Assembly (NCBI GenBank): GCA_964622455.1
Contig: CAZUQP010000030.1
Span: 16,374 to 80,373 of the forward strand
Source of the DNA: CAZUQP01 sp964622455
GTDB lineage: Bacteria > Pseudomonadota > Gammaproteobacteria > DSM-16500
Direction: 5' to 3'
Length of the DNA: 64,000 nucleotides
A program made the position numbers and the translations under genes. The notes under the pieces are model-generated. The model did not search any database. It was not told the DNA's origin and was given only the letters and a program-made list of their open reading frames with translations. Of the stretch, positions 26,201-35,341 are shown in pieces. The first letter of the stretch is position 1; every line of letters starts with the position of its first letter.

Positions 26201-27220
26201 ATGAAAAAATCATATAATGTAGCCATTGTAGGCGCCACAGGAATTGTAGGGTCAATGACCTTGTCGATTTTAGAAGAACGTAAATTTCCCGTGAAAAATA
26301 TTTTTTTATTGGCCAGTAAACGTTCGGTAGGAGAGATATTAGAATTTAAAAAAAAATCTTATCTGGTAGAAGATTTAGCAGATTTTAATTTTAAAAAAAC
26401 AGACCTTTGTTTTTTTTGTACGGACAATGATATTTCTTCTGAATATGCACCAAAAGCAGCAAAGCTTGGAAATATTGTGATCGATAAAAGTTCTTATTTT
26501 CGTTATGACAAAGACGTTCCTTTAGTCGTTCCTGAGGTCAATGAAAAAGCACTGCGCCGTTTTCGTAAAAAAAATATTATTGCCAACCCAAATTGCAATA
26601 CGATTCCTATTGCCATAGCCATAAAACCTATTGATGATGCGGTTGGTATTACGCGGATGAATGTTGCTACTTATCAATCCGTTTCCGGCAGCGGAAAAGA
26701 CGCCATCACTGAATTGGCTGATCAAACAGCGCTTTTACTAAACGGCCTTCCTATTAAACCTAAAGTATATCCCCAGCAAATTGCGTTTAATGTATTGCCA
26801 CATTGCGATGAATTACAAGAAAACGGTTACACGCGTGAAGAAATGAAAATTATCTGGGAAATTCAAAAAATTTTAGATAATAAAAAAATTGCGGTCAACC
26901 CAACGACTGTCAGAGTGCCGGTATTTTATGGGCACTCTGCTGCCGTTCATCTTGAAACCAAGGAAAAAATTACTTTATCAGATGCATTAGATTTATTAGC
27001 AAAATTTCCAGGAATCAAATTAATGACAAATCGGCATCAATTTCCATCACCCGTATGTGATGCAACCGGCAAAGATGAGGTGTTAGTTGGCCGCGTTAGA
27101 GAAGATCTTTCCCATAAAAAGGGTCTCAATTTATGGGTGGTTACAGATAATTTGCGAAAAGGTGCTGCTTTAAATGCGATACAGATTGCCGAAAGTTTAA
27201 TAGAAAATAATGAGTTATAA
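26201..27220 (+). CDS. asd: Aspartate-semialdehyde dehydrogenase
   Basis: 339 aa NADP-dependent enzyme converting aspartyl phosphate to the semialdehyde, the branch point to lysine/diaminopimelate, threonine and methionine. GATGIVGSMTL is the nucleotide-binding loop and NPNCNTIPIAIAI holds the catalytic cysteine. YQSVSGSGKDAI follows, and VRVPVFYGHSAAVH carries the catalytic histidine. The length is as expected. The stop codon is followed after 18 bases by the truA start in the same frame. Confidence 0.95.
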   Translation: MKKSYNVAIVGATGIVGSMTLSILEERKFPVKNIFLLASKRSVGEILEFKKKSYLVEDLADFNFKKTDLCFFCTDNDISSEYAPKAAKLGNIVIDKSSYFRYDKDVPLVVPEVNEKALRRFRKKNIIANPNCNTIPIAIAIKPIDDAVGITRMNVATYQSVSGSGKDAITELADQTALLLNGLPIKPKVYPQQIAFNVLPHCDELQENGYTREEMKIIWEIQKILDNKKIAVNPTTVRVPVFYGHSAAVHLETKEKITLSDALDLLAKFPGIKLMTNRHQFPSPVCDATGKDEVLVGRVREDLSHKKGLNLWVVTDNLRKGAALNAIQIAESLIENNEL

Positions 27221-27238
27221 ACCTCAGGAGGCAAAACG

Positions 27239-28024
27239 ATTAATTGCAGAATTGCGTTAGGCATTGAATACAATGGCCATGATTTTTTTGGCTGGCAAGC
27301 CCAAGAAAATTTATTAACGATACAAGGATGCCTTGAAAAGGCGCTCACTCAAGTAGCAGATGAGTCCATTCAAATTTTTTGTGCAGGACGTACCGATAGA
27401 GGCGTGCATGCTTTAGGCCAAATTGTCCATTTTGATACGCATGCTATCCGCGATATACGCGCGTGGACATTTGGTGTAAATACTTATCTTCCTAATACCA
27501 TTGCTATTCAATGGGCCGAAAGAGTAGATGAAAAATTTCATGCGCGTTTTTCTGCCGTCTCTCGGTGTTATCGCTATGTTATTTATAATCATCCCGTGCG
27601 TTCAGCCATTTTTTCTGAACGAACAACTTGGTACCAGCGTGCATTGGATATAAAACCCATGCAAAAAGCAGCCGAATATCTTCTAGGAGAACAAGATTTT
27701 AGTTCGTTTCGATCATCTCAATGTGAATCTAAATCGCCTATGCGTTTTGTCGAATATATTCAGATTGAACGCAAAGATCGCTTTGTCGTTTTAGAAATCC
27801 AAGCGAACGCTTTCTTGCATCATATGGTACGTAATATTGCGGGTGTTTTGTTATCAATTGGTGCAGGCTTAAAGCCTCCTGAATGGATGCAGGATGTGCT
27901 GGCTGCCAAAGACCGTACAAAAGCATCAGACACTGCCGATCCTCATGGTCTTTATCTTTATCAAGTCAATTACTTAGCACCTTATCTTTTCCCTGAAAAT
28001 CATAGGGCACTCTTACTTTTTTAA
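27239..28024 (+). CDS. truA: tRNA pseudouridine(38-40) synthase, apparent ATT start
   Basis: 261 aa TruA, which isomerises uridines 38-40 of the tRNA anticodon arm. The catalytic aspartate is in GRTDRGVHA (Asp53), and FFGWQAQ and FLHHMVRNI are family motifs. No ATG, GTG or TTG occurs in frame between the asd stop and GTG at 27404. Starting at that GTG would remove Asp53 and the whole first strand. A perfect AGGAGG (27226-27231) lies seven bases before ATT at 27239, and that codon gives the expected N-terminus (NCRIALGIEYNG). I therefore take ATT as the start. Read-through or re-initiation from asd in the same frame is the alternative. Confidence 0.9.
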   Translation: MNCRIALGIEYNGHDFFGWQAQENLLTIQGCLEKALTQVADESIQIFCAGRTDRGVHALGQIVHFDTHAIRDIRAWTFGVNTYLPNTIAIQWAERVDEKFHARFSAVSRCYRYVIYNHPVRSAIFSERTTWYQRALDIKPMQKAAEYLLGEQDFSSFRSSQCESKSPMRFVEYIQIERKDRFVVLEIQANAFLHHMVRNIAGVLLSIGAGLKPPEWMQDVLAAKDRTKASDTADPHGLYLYQVNYLAPYLFPENHRALLLF

Positions 28025-28109
28025 AGCGTAAAAATAATAGATTCCACCTCTCAAATCTAGGATAATAGAAGATTGGTTTATCATTCCCTTTTAAGGGGCA
28101 ATCGGTCAT

Positions 28110-28982
28110 ATGAGTTGGTTTAAAAAATTATTACCTTCGCGTATTCGCACAAACGCTCTCACTAAAAAAGGCGTGCCGGAAGGTCTTTGGTCGAAATGTG
28201 ACAAATGTAATGCTATTTTATATCGTTCTGAGCTCGAGCGTAATTTAGAAGTGTGTCCCAAATGTAATTATCACATCCGAATATCTGCCCGTAAGCGCTT
28301 AACTTATTTTCTTGACCCTCATCCGCAAGTTGAAATTGGAGCAGAGGTATTACCCGTTGATCGGCTCAAGTTTAAAGACTTAAAAAAATATAAAGACCGC
28401 TTATCGACCGCGCAAAAAGAAACAGATGAAAAAGAAGCTTTAATTGTTCTTTATGGACACGTGTGTGGAATTCCATTAGTTGCTGCAGCATTTGAATACG
28501 CTTTTATTGGCGGCTCGATGGGAGCGGCCGTTGGCGAGCGTTTTGTTAAAGCGGTTGAAACAGCCATAGAGCGCCATGTTCCTTTTGTGTGTTTCTCTGC
28601 AAGCGGTGGGGCAAGAATGCAAGAAGCATTGATTTCATTGTTACAGATGTCTAAAGTGAGTGCTGTATTAGCACGTTTGGAAGAGCAAGGCATCCCCTAT
28701 ATTTCTGTGTTAACTGATCCGACAATGGGTGGAGTATCTGCGAGTCTTGCCATGTTAGGAGATATTATTATTGCTGAACCGAAAGCATTAATCGGTTTTG
28801 CCGGCCCAAGAGTCATCGAACAAACGGTACGAGAAAAATTACCGGACGGATTCCAGCGCAGCGAATTTTTATTGGAGCATGGTGCCATCGATATGATTAT
28901 GACCCGTAATCAATTAAAAGATTCTATTGCCCGACTATTAGCAAAACTGACTCATCAGCGTATTGCATCTAGTTCTACTTAA
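28110..28982 (+). CDS. accD: Acetyl-CoA carboxylase carboxyltransferase subunit beta
   Basis: 290 aa subunit of the carboxyltransferase that makes malonyl-CoA for fatty acid synthesis. The N-terminal zinc ribbon has CDKC and CPKC about 17 residues apart. The crotonase-like core includes GGSMGAAVGERF, FSASGGARMQEA and PTMGGVSASLAMLGD. The length is normal. It follows truA and precedes the DedD-like gene, matching the common truA-accD-(folC)-dedD order with folC missing. Confidence 0.97.
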   Translation: MSWFKKLLPSRIRTNALTKKGVPEGLWSKCDKCNAILYRSELERNLEVCPKCNYHIRISARKRLTYFLDPHPQVEIGAEVLPVDRLKFKDLKKYKDRLSTAQKETDEKEALIVLYGHVCGIPLVAAAFEYAFIGGSMGAAVGERFVKAVETAIERHVPFVCFSASGGARMQEALISLLQMSKVSAVLARLEEQGIPYISVLTDPTMGGVSASLAMLGDIIIAEPKALIGFAGPRVIEQTVREKLPDGFQRSEFLLEHGAIDMIMTRNQLKDSIARLLAKLTHQRIASSST

Positions 28983-28998
28983 ACTTAAGAGGTAACTT

Positions 28999-29772
28999 AT
29001 GGAAAAGAAAAAAATACAAAGGATTATTGGAATAGTCGTGATTATGGCATTGGTTGTCATTGTGATGCCCCTTTTAGTCACTAAAAATGATTTTACAATA
29101 CAAGAGGCCGCACAAATTAAAGCGCCGCCTTTTCCCGAAGAACAACAGAGAGTTGCAGAAAATCAACCCGTCCCGCAACAAGATTTGCCGGTAGGTGTCA
29201 GCACACTTGAACCTGTTGCAGCAAGTACACCAGAGACTGTTTCACACGACCCATCTATTCTGAGCGCCACTAAATCTGAAAATCCAGCACCTACTGTCAA
29301 AGCGCCTCCAGCAGTTATTGTTGCTGCTGTTATCAATCGTCGAAATGTTCCAACACCTGATAAAGTGGATTTACCCAGACAAAATAAAAATATGTCAACC
29401 CCCGAACAAAAAGACACGGATCGTACTATTCAATCAGTGCCTCCTAAAAAAACTACGCCATCGAGACACATTAAAACAGTCAGTCATTTACCGAAAAAAT
29501 CTACTCTTGCCGTATCAAAATCTCCCTCCTGGGCAGTACAAATGGGTAGTTTTAAAGTAAAGCAAAATGCATTGCACTTGACGAACAAACTGCGCGCGGC
29601 GGGATACAAGGCATTTACCAAAGAATTTAAATCAGCAAATGGAAAAAGCAGCACGCGTGTTTACATTGGCCCTGAAGTTGAACGTTCTGCTGCGTTGAAA
29701 CTCGCAGAAAAAGCAGAACATCATTTTGATTTACAGGGAATTGTTATTTCATATAAACCGTTAGAATTATAA
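28999..29772 (+). CDS. SPOR-domain cell-division protein, DedD-like
   Basis: 257 aa bitopic inner-membrane protein: a short basic N-terminus, one membrane helix (~8-27), a long Pro/Thr/Lys-rich periplasmic linker (~35-175) and a C-terminal SPOR domain (~178-255; WAVQMGSFKVKQNALHL, TRVYIGPEVERSAALKLAEK). SPOR domains bind glycan strands stripped of stem peptides at the division septum. Its position right after accD supports the DedD assignment. The linker is low-complexity and should not be used for homology. Confidence 0.85.
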   Translation: MEKKKIQRIIGIVVIMALVVIVMPLLVTKNDFTIQEAAQIKAPPFPEEQQRVAENQPVPQQDLPVGVSTLEPVAASTPETVSHDPSILSATKSENPAPTVKAPPAVIVAAVINRRNVPTPDKVDLPRQNKNMSTPEQKDTDRTIQSVPPKKTTPSRHIKTVSHLPKKSTLAVSKSPSWAVQMGSFKVKQNALHLTNKLRAAGYKAFTKEFKSANGKSSTRVYIGPEVERSAALKLAEKAEHHFDLQGIVISYKPLEL

Positions 29773-29778
29773 ATTTTT

Positions 29779-30513
29779 ATGAGTGATGAAAGTAAATTAA
29801 TTTCTTCATCATTTAAGCTAATTGATTTAACGCATACTTTAAATTCTGCTGCGCCTACTTGGAGCGGGCAGTGCGGTTTTTTAGAACGTGTGATTGTTGA
29901 TTATCCTGAAGCGTGCCGCGTGCAATCGATTGAAATCAATGCGGGAACCGGCACGCACATTGATGCACCGTCACATTTTATTCCGGGCGCAAGAAATGCT
30001 GCCGATATTCCGCTAGAAGAATTAATCGCACCGTTTTACGTGATTGATGTTTCTAAAAAAGCGCATGCCGATTATTATATCACTCCCGAAGATATTTTAG
30101 CATTTGAAGCAGAGCATGAAAAAATAAAACCGCACAGTTTAGTGATTGGTTACACAGGCTGGGACCGATTTTGGGGTGATGCAAAAAAATTTCGTAATCC
30201 TGATATTTCAGGGCAAATGCATTTTCCAGGCTTTACTAAAGAAAGTGCGGATTTATTATTAACGCGCAATATTGTCGGGTTGGGGATTGATTCTCTTTCA
30301 CCGGACTGTTTAGATCTTACTTTTCCCGTGCATTATGCTATTTTGGGCGCAGGAAAATACATTGTTGAAAACCTAGCAAATTGTAAATTATTACCGCCTG
30401 TCGGTGCGCAAGGAATTATTTTACCGATCAAAACAGAAAATGGTACAGAAGCTTTAAGCAGAGTGATTGGATTAGTGCCTAGGGCGAGTTATTCAACAAC
30501 CACCCACTCTTGA
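29779..30513 (+). CDS. Cyclase-family metal hydrolase (kynurenine formamidase-like)
   Basis: 244 aa member of the cyclase/KynB superfamily with the metal-binding signature GTGTHIDAPSHF (HxGTHxDxPxH type) near residue 57 and LGIDSLSPD later. Members hydrolyse formylkynurenine or related amides, but the substrate cannot be assigned here since no tryptophan-degradation genes are nearby. The start lies six bases after the DedD-like stop. The 3' end overlaps lpxH on the other strand by 25 bases. Confidence 0.8.
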   Translation: MSDESKLISSSFKLIDLTHTLNSAAPTWSGQCGFLERVIVDYPEACRVQSIEINAGTGTHIDAPSHFIPGARNAADIPLEELIAPFYVIDVSKKAHADYYITPEDILAFEAEHEKIKPHSLVIGYTGWDRFWGDAKKFRNPDISGQMHFPGFTKESADLLLTRNIVGLGIDSLSPDCLDLTFPVHYAILGAGKYIVENLANCKLLPPVGAQGIILPIKTENGTEALSRVIGLVPRASYSTTTHS

Positions 30514-31211
30514 TGACCGTTACTATGACAAATGAGTGCACTACCGCGTTCATGCCAGGGAGCCAATACCGTTCGTGTTGCATCAATACCATTTAATTTA
30601 AATTGATGCACGAAAGGGCGATGCGTATGACCATGAATCATGTGTTGCACTTCATATTTCAACATAAGGCGCTCAACTTCTTTTTGAGTGACATCCATGA
30701 TTTTATCTGTTGCTGTACTCGTATATTGCTTGCTGGCTCTGCGATAACGCTCGGCAACTAATTTACGTTTTTTCAAAGATTGTAGCAAAAATATTTTTTG
30801 TAATAACCAGTTGCGAGATTTTTTACGAAATTTTAAATACGAAAGATCTTCTGTACATAACGTATCGCCGTGCAGTAATAAAGTGAGGGTTCCTGCTAAA
30901 TTAACGACATATTTATCAGGCAATAATTGACACTTTGTTTGTTTTAAAAATTTTTTGCCTATCAAAAAATCTCGGTTGCCATGCATAAAATAAAGAGTTA
31001 ATCCTTGTGATGCCGCATTTTTTAATGCGTTAATAATTAATTGATTAAAAGAGGTATGATCATCATCACCTATCCAGCTTTCAAAAAAATCCCCCAAAAT
31101 ATAGAGAGAATTTTCAGTAGAAGCGTGTTCTGCTAAAAATTGTAAAAATAATTTAGCAATGCCAGGACGTGCTTCTTCAAGGTGTAAATCTGAAATGAAT
31201 ATATCAGCCAT
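30489..31211 (-). CDS. lpxH: UDP-2,3-diacylglucosamine diphosphatase
   Basis: 240 aa calcineurin-like metallophosphoesterase of lipid A synthesis, hydrolysing UDP-2,3-diacylglucosamine to lipid X. Metal motifs run in order: ISDLHL, LGDFFESWIGDD, MHGNRDFLIG, LLHGDTLC and IHGHTHRP. The length is standard. It implies a lipid A-based outer membrane. It is convergent with the cyclase gene and divergent from the 189-aa hypothetical gene. Confidence 0.95.
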   Translation of the reverse strand: MADIFISDLHLEEARPGIAKLFLQFLAEHASTENSLYILGDFFESWIGDDDHTSFNQLIINALKNAASQGLTLYFMHGNRDFLIGKKFLKQTKCQLLPDKYVVNLAGTLTLLLHGDTLCTEDLSYLKFRKKSRNWLLQKIFLLQSLKKRKLVAERYRRASKQYTSTATDKIMDVTQKEVERLMLKYEVQHMIHGHTHRPFVHQFKLNGIDATRTVLAPWHERGSALICHSNGHQEWVVVE

Positions 31212-31223
31212 GCTTTACTCGAT

Positions 31224-31252
31224 TTGTCAATTCTTATAATTAAGGATATAAT
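31224..31252 (+). promoter_or_regulatory. Sigma-70 promoter of the 31311 gene
   Basis: TTGTCA (31224-31229) and TATAAT (31247-31252) with exactly 17 bases between them. A second possible -10 (TATACT, 31266-31271) lies nearer the gene. A strong AGGAGG ribosome site precedes the start at 31311. Confidence 0.7.
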
Positions 31253-31310
31253 TGTATTCATATTCTATACTGAAAGTGCGGGGAATGCATTTTTCACATA
31301 GGAGGCCGGT

Positions 31311-31880
31311 ATGAGCATCTTAACTCACGCAACCTCTACGGCATTATGGCATAGCATTATACACGATGCAGAAAGGTCGTGCGCTATAGCATTAAAAGAA
31401 GACATAGAATCCTATCTCGTTTTTCTCCTGATGCGTTATACCAATCGCCCGGAACTGGTTAAACACATTATTGCGGTTGATTTTCTGGAAAGTATGCAAT
31501 TATCTAAGACTAAACAAGAAGTTGCCTTGCAAGAAGTGGGTGATATGTGCTTATTATTTACGGGGCTTTATCCTAAAATTGCTGAAAAACGACTGGTGAA
31601 ATTAAACTATTTTGTGAAGGTTGGCCAAGCGGCATATGTCAAAATTTCAAAAAAAAGTGATGACTTATATTACTCTTTAAGCCAGCAATTTGTGTGTTTA
31701 ATGGATGTCTTGCAGTCCATACGAAGCTACTCTAAACAGTATCCTGATCTATTACCATTGGAAGCCTATGAGCAATGGAACGATACGGGCAGTCAACGTG
31801 CTTTAAGTGTCCTTAAGCAATATACCCAATCACCAGGCGCAATACCCGTATTGATTGATATAAAAACCTCCCATGAATGA
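31311..31880 (+). CDS. Hypothetical protein upstream of adk
   Basis: 189 aa, soluble and mainly helical by composition, without signal peptide or membrane segment. I do not recognise a domain. Features are a helical N-terminal half (LWHSIIHDAERSCAIALKE, LVFLLMRYTNRPELV) and a conserved-looking middle (LFTGLYPKIAEKRLVKLNYFVKVGQAAY). It has a strong promoter and an AGGAGG ribosome site, so it is probably well expressed. It may be transcribed with adk, whose start is 69 bases downstream. Confidence 0.75.
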   Translation: MSILTHATSTALWHSIIHDAERSCAIALKEDIESYLVFLLMRYTNRPELVKHIIAVDFLESMQLSKTKQEVALQEVGDMCLLFTGLYPKIAEKRLVKLNYFVKVGQAAYVKISKKSDDLYYSLSQQFVCLMDVLQSIRSYSKQYPDLLPLEAYEQWNDTGSQRALSVLKQYTQSPGAIPVLIDIKTSHE

Positions 31881-31949
31881 AAAGCTCTGGCATCACTTCC
31901 TATTGTCTACTAAAATGATTTTTATTTATTAGGCTTTATAGGAGCATAG

Positions 31950-32603
31950 ATGCGTTTTGTTTTACTCGGATCTCCCGGGGCTGGTAAAGGAACTCAGGCA
32001 GCGTTTATCAAAGAAAAATACCACATCGGTCAAATTTCTACAGGGGACATGTTACGTGCCGCTATCAATGCTGGAACGTCTCTTGGTAAACAAGTGAAAA
32101 AAATTATGGATGCCGGACAATTAGTATCGGATGATATTATGATTGAGCTCGTTAAGGCACGGATACAAGAACCAGATTGTATGAAAGGATTTTTGCTGGA
32201 TGGGTTTCCGCGTACAATTCCGCAAGCGGCAGCTTTATACGAGAATCATGTACATCTTGATTATATTGTTGAGATAAAGGTACCCGACGCGGAGCTCATT
32301 AAACGATTAAGCGGAAGACGCGTGCATCCTGCTTCAGGAAGAGTGTATCATGTGGAATATAACCCGCCTAAAATAAAAGGCAAAGACGATCTTACCGGCG
32401 AGCTGCTTCATCAACGTCCTGATGATCAAGAGGAGACAGTTCGTAAACGTCTTATTGTGTATCATCAACAAACAGAACCACTCGTGAATTATTATATTCA
32501 ACGAGCAAAAATAGCGCCTGATCATTCTCCGGTTCATGTCACCATTAATGGATTGGGAACGGTTGAAGAAGTCAGGGAAAGAATAGTCAAAGCACTACAC
32601 TAG
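31950..32603 (+). CDS. adk: Adenylate kinase
   Basis: 217 aa enzyme interconverting AMP plus ATP and two ADP. The P-loop is GSPGAGKGTQA, the AMP-binding part is STGDMLRAAI, DGFPRTIPQA is present, and the long lid form begins at GRRVHPASGRVYH. The lid lacks zinc cysteines, as in most Gram-negatives. A TATAGGAG ribosome site precedes it. Length is normal. Confidence 0.97.
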   Translation: MRFVLLGSPGAGKGTQAAFIKEKYHIGQISTGDMLRAAINAGTSLGKQVKKIMDAGQLVSDDIMIELVKARIQEPDCMKGFLLDGFPRTIPQAAALYENHVHLDYIVEIKVPDAELIKRLSGRRVHPASGRVYHVEYNPPKIKGKDDLTGELLHQRPDDQEETVRKRLIVYHQQTEPLVNYYIQRAKIAPDHSPVHVTINGLGTVEEVRERIVKALH

Positions 32604-32633
32604 TACATTGATTCGCTGATAAGGAGAAAATCG

Positions 32634-33110
32634 ATGCGTTTTAATAGACAATTCATGGTAATCATTGCTACCTTTTTAAGCTCTGTGAGTCTGGCCTTTG
32701 CAACTTCTTTTGAAACAGCATCACCCATTGGTTACTGGAAAACAATTGATGATGTAACAGGCAAACCTAAAAGTATCGTACAAGTTTGGAAAACGACTGA
32801 TGAAATATTGATGGCAAAGGTAGTCAAAATTTTCCCTACGAAAGATGTTGCAAAAGCCAAAATATGCACAGCTTGTGATGGCGATAAACATAATCAACCT
32901 ATTGTGGGGATGGTGATTATGTCAGGATTAAAATTAAACAATAATCAATGGAAAAATGGCCAAATCCTTGACCCAGAAAATGGCAAAACCTATAGCTGTT
33001 CTGCAAGACTGGTTGAAAACGGAAAAAAATTGAGCATTCATGGATATGTTGGTTTCCCGATGTTTGGCCGCTCGCAAACATGGGAGCGCGTCGATTTGAT
33101 GTCAGGATAA
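32634..33110 (+). CDS. DUF2147 family exported protein
   Basis: 158 aa protein with a cleavable-type signal peptide (MRFNRQFMVIIATFLSS, A-rich end near residue 23) and a DUF2147 beta-rich domain: GYWKTIDDVTGKPKSIVQVW, GQILDPENGKTYSC and GYVGFPMFGRSQTWER. A cysteine pair (CTAC) and a later Cys in TYSC could form disulfides in the periplasm. Function is unknown. An AAGGAGAAAATCG ribosome site stands before the ATG. Confidence 0.85.
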   Translation: MRFNRQFMVIIATFLSSVSLAFATSFETASPIGYWKTIDDVTGKPKSIVQVWKTTDEILMAKVVKIFPTKDVAKAKICTACDGDKHNQPIVGMVIMSGLKLNNNQWKNGQILDPENGKTYSCSARLVENGKKLSIHGYVGFPMFGRSQTWERVDLMSG

Positions 33111-33239
33111 TGTCAAAAAAACCGTTTATTGACCTTATTTAGATCAATAAAAGATCTATTTAGGATTATTCCCGCCTAACAATCTTTAAACAGCGTTATA
33201 ATAATAGCTGGCATCCAAATCCAATTGGAGGAAGCAACC

Positions 33240-33497
33240 ATGCATCGCTCAATAACTAGAAGTAAGCGCACTAATTTCTATACAGACATAGCATTAATTA
33301 AAAACGCATTATCAAGGGCTAAAAGCCATATGGCTAAAAGAGCAACAAAAGCACTTTCTGGTACATTGGATAATGTTAAAGAAAAGACTGATTTGCTCCA
33401 AGAAAACATTACGGATTATGTTGTTCATAAACCCATTAAATCACTCGGCTTAGCTGTATTAATGGGAACCGTGATTGGTTATTTTATCCATAAATAA
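33240..33497 (+). CDS. DUF883 (ElaB/YqjD)-like small membrane protein, copy 1
   Basis: 85 aa protein: a basic helical N-terminal part, an amphipathic region, and one C-terminal membrane helix ending GYFIHK. The ElaB/YqjD/YgaM family tethers stationary-phase ribosomes to the inner membrane in E. coli. The C-terminal part KPIKSLGLAVLMG is nearly the same as KPLKSVGFAVLTG in the protein at 38614-38886, so the two are paralogues. I chose ATG at 33240, seven bases after GGAGGA. A TATAAT (33197-33202) may be the -10 box. Confidence 0.8.
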   Translation: MHRSITRSKRTNFYTDIALIKNALSRAKSHMAKRATKALSGTLDNVKEKTDLLQENITDYVVHKPIKSLGLAVLMGTVIGYFIHK

Positions 33498-33503
33498 TAT
33501 ATC

Positions 33504-33534
33504 ACCCCGCATCATATTTGATTGATTGCGGGGT
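33504..33534. terminator. GC-rich hairpin between DUF883 gene and ettA
   Basis: ACCCCGCA (33504-33511) and TGCGGGGT (33527-33534) form an 8-bp stem. An inner ATCA/TGAT pairing can shorten the loop. It lies right after the stop codon. It lacks a T run, so intrinsic termination is uncertain. Confidence 0.45.
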
Positions 33535-33629
33535 CTGATATAATGCTTTGTAAACCATATCTTATTCTTTTTTAAAAGCCCATATCTTGTTATAGTACAC
33601 AACTTATTAAAAACTATCGTAGAGTTCTT

Positions 33630-35303
33630 ATGGCTCAATTTATTTATACTATGCAGGGCGTTGGTAAAATTGTCCCTCCCAAACGTGAAATACTCAAAAA
33701 TATTTGGTTGTCTTTTTATCCTGGTGCCAAAATTGGTGTACTTGGCTTAAATGGATCAGGTAAATCTTCTTTACTTAAGATTATGGCTGGAATAGATAAA
33801 GAATTTGTGGGTGAAGCGCGTCCACAGAGTGATATATACATTGGTTATTTATCTCAAGAACCTCAATTAGATCCCAATAAAACTGTTCGCGGAAACATTG
33901 AAGAAGGGGTAGGGGATGCTTTGACTTTATTGAATCGCTTCAATGAAATCAGTATGAAATTTGCTGAACCCATGGGTGAAGACGAAATGAATCACTTGCT
34001 TTATGAGCAAGGCGAATTGCAAGGTAAAATCGATGCGATTAACGGCTGGGAACTGGAACGTAAATTAGAAATTGCAGCGGATGCGCTACGTTTACCGCCA
34101 TGGGATGCGGATGTTACTCAATTATCGGGTGGTGAAAAGCGGCGTGTGGCGCTTTGTCGTTTATTGTTATCAAAACCCGATATGCTGTTACTCGATGAAC
34201 CTACTAACCATTTAGATGCTGAAAGTGTTGCTTGGCTCGAGCGTTTTTTACATGATTATCCCGGTACAGTAGTGGCAGTCACTCACGATCGTTATTTTTT
34301 GGATAATGTTGCCGGTTGGATTTTAGAATTAGATCGCGGTCAAGGTATTCCTTATGAAGGAAATTATTCTGCTTGGCTTGAACAAAAAGAACAACGTTTA
34401 GAGCAAGAAGAACGCCAACAAAGCGCTCATCAAAAAGCAATGAAAGCTGAGCTTGAATGGGTGCGCGCTAATCCTAAAGGCCGTCATGCAAAAAGCAAAG
34501 CACGTCTTGCGCGTTACGAAGAATTAAGTTCACAAGAATTTCAAAAGCGTAATGAAACTCAAGAACTTTATATTCCACCTGGGCCCCGTTTAGGAGATTT
34601 AGTGATTGAAGCGGACAACATCAGTAAACGATTTGACGGCCGTTTGTTATTTGAAAATGTCAGTTTTCAAATTCCTAAAGGTGCAATCGTTGGTATCATC
34701 GGGCCGAATGGAGCGGGTAAATCTACATTATTTAAAATGCTGATGGGCCTTGAAACACCTGATGAAGGGATTATTCGGATCGGTGAATCAGTCAAATTAT
34801 CGTATGTTGATCAAAGCCGTGATGCACTCAATGGAAAAAACAACGTGTGGCAAGAAATTTCTAATGGTTTAGACATGATGACCATTGGTAATTATCAAAT
34901 TCCTTCACGTGCTTATGTAGGCCGATTTAATTTCAAAGGTACCGATCAACAAAAATTTATTCAAGATTTGTCCGGCGGTGAACGCAACCGAGTTCACCTT
35001 GCAAAATTGCTGGCGAGTGGCGGCAATGTTTTATTATTAGATGAACCGACAAATGATTTAGATGTCGAAACATTGCGTGCTTTGGAAGAAGCATTATTAA
35101 GTTTTCCGGGTTGTGCTATGGTCATTTCGCATGATCGTTGGTTTTTAGATCGTATTGCGACGCATATTTTGGCATTTGAAGGGGACAGTGAAACAACCTT
35201 TTTTACGGGCAATTATACTGATTATGAAGAAGACCGCATACGCCGGCTAGGTGAACAAGCAAAGCAGCCGCATCGAATTAAATATAAAAAACTTGAAGCT
35301 TAA
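33630..35303 (+). CDS. ettA: Energy-dependent translational throttle protein EttA (ABC-F ATPase)
   Basis: 557 aa ABC-F protein that binds the ribosomal E site and gates the first elongation step according to the ADP/ATP ratio. It has two ATPase halves: Walker A GLNGSGKSS and GPNGAGKST, signatures LSGGEKRRVAL and LSGGERNRVHL, and Walker B LLLDEPTNHLD and LLLDEPTNDLD. The linker includes the charged P-site tRNA-interaction segment near 240-300. The length matches E. coli EttA (555). Confidence 0.95.
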   Translation: MAQFIYTMQGVGKIVPPKREILKNIWLSFYPGAKIGVLGLNGSGKSSLLKIMAGIDKEFVGEARPQSDIYIGYLSQEPQLDPNKTVRGNIEEGVGDALTLLNRFNEISMKFAEPMGEDEMNHLLYEQGELQGKIDAINGWELERKLEIAADALRLPPWDADVTQLSGGEKRRVALCRLLLSKPDMLLLDEPTNHLDAESVAWLERFLHDYPGTVVAVTHDRYFLDNVAGWILELDRGQGIPYEGNYSAWLEQKEQRLEQEERQQSAHQKAMKAELEWVRANPKGRHAKSKARLARYEELSSQEFQKRNETQELYIPPGPRLGDLVIEADNISKRFDGRLLFENVSFQIPKGAIVGIIGPNGAGKSTLFKMLMGLETPDEGIIRIGESVKLSYVDQSRDALNGKNNVWQEISNGLDMMTIGNYQIPSRAYVGRFNFKGTDQQKFIQDLSGGERNRVHLAKLLASGGNVLLLDEPTNDLDVETLRALEEALLSFPGCAMVISHDRWFLDRIATHILAFEGDSETTFFTGNYTDYEEDRIRRLGEQAKQPHRIKYKKLEA

Positions 35304-35341
35304 AAATAATAGGAAAATAAATTGCCTCCAGGGGGATTCAT

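Noticed and set aside
27404..28024. truA starting at GTG 27404
   Set aside because: It would delete the catalytic aspartate (GRTDRG) and the first strand of the fold.
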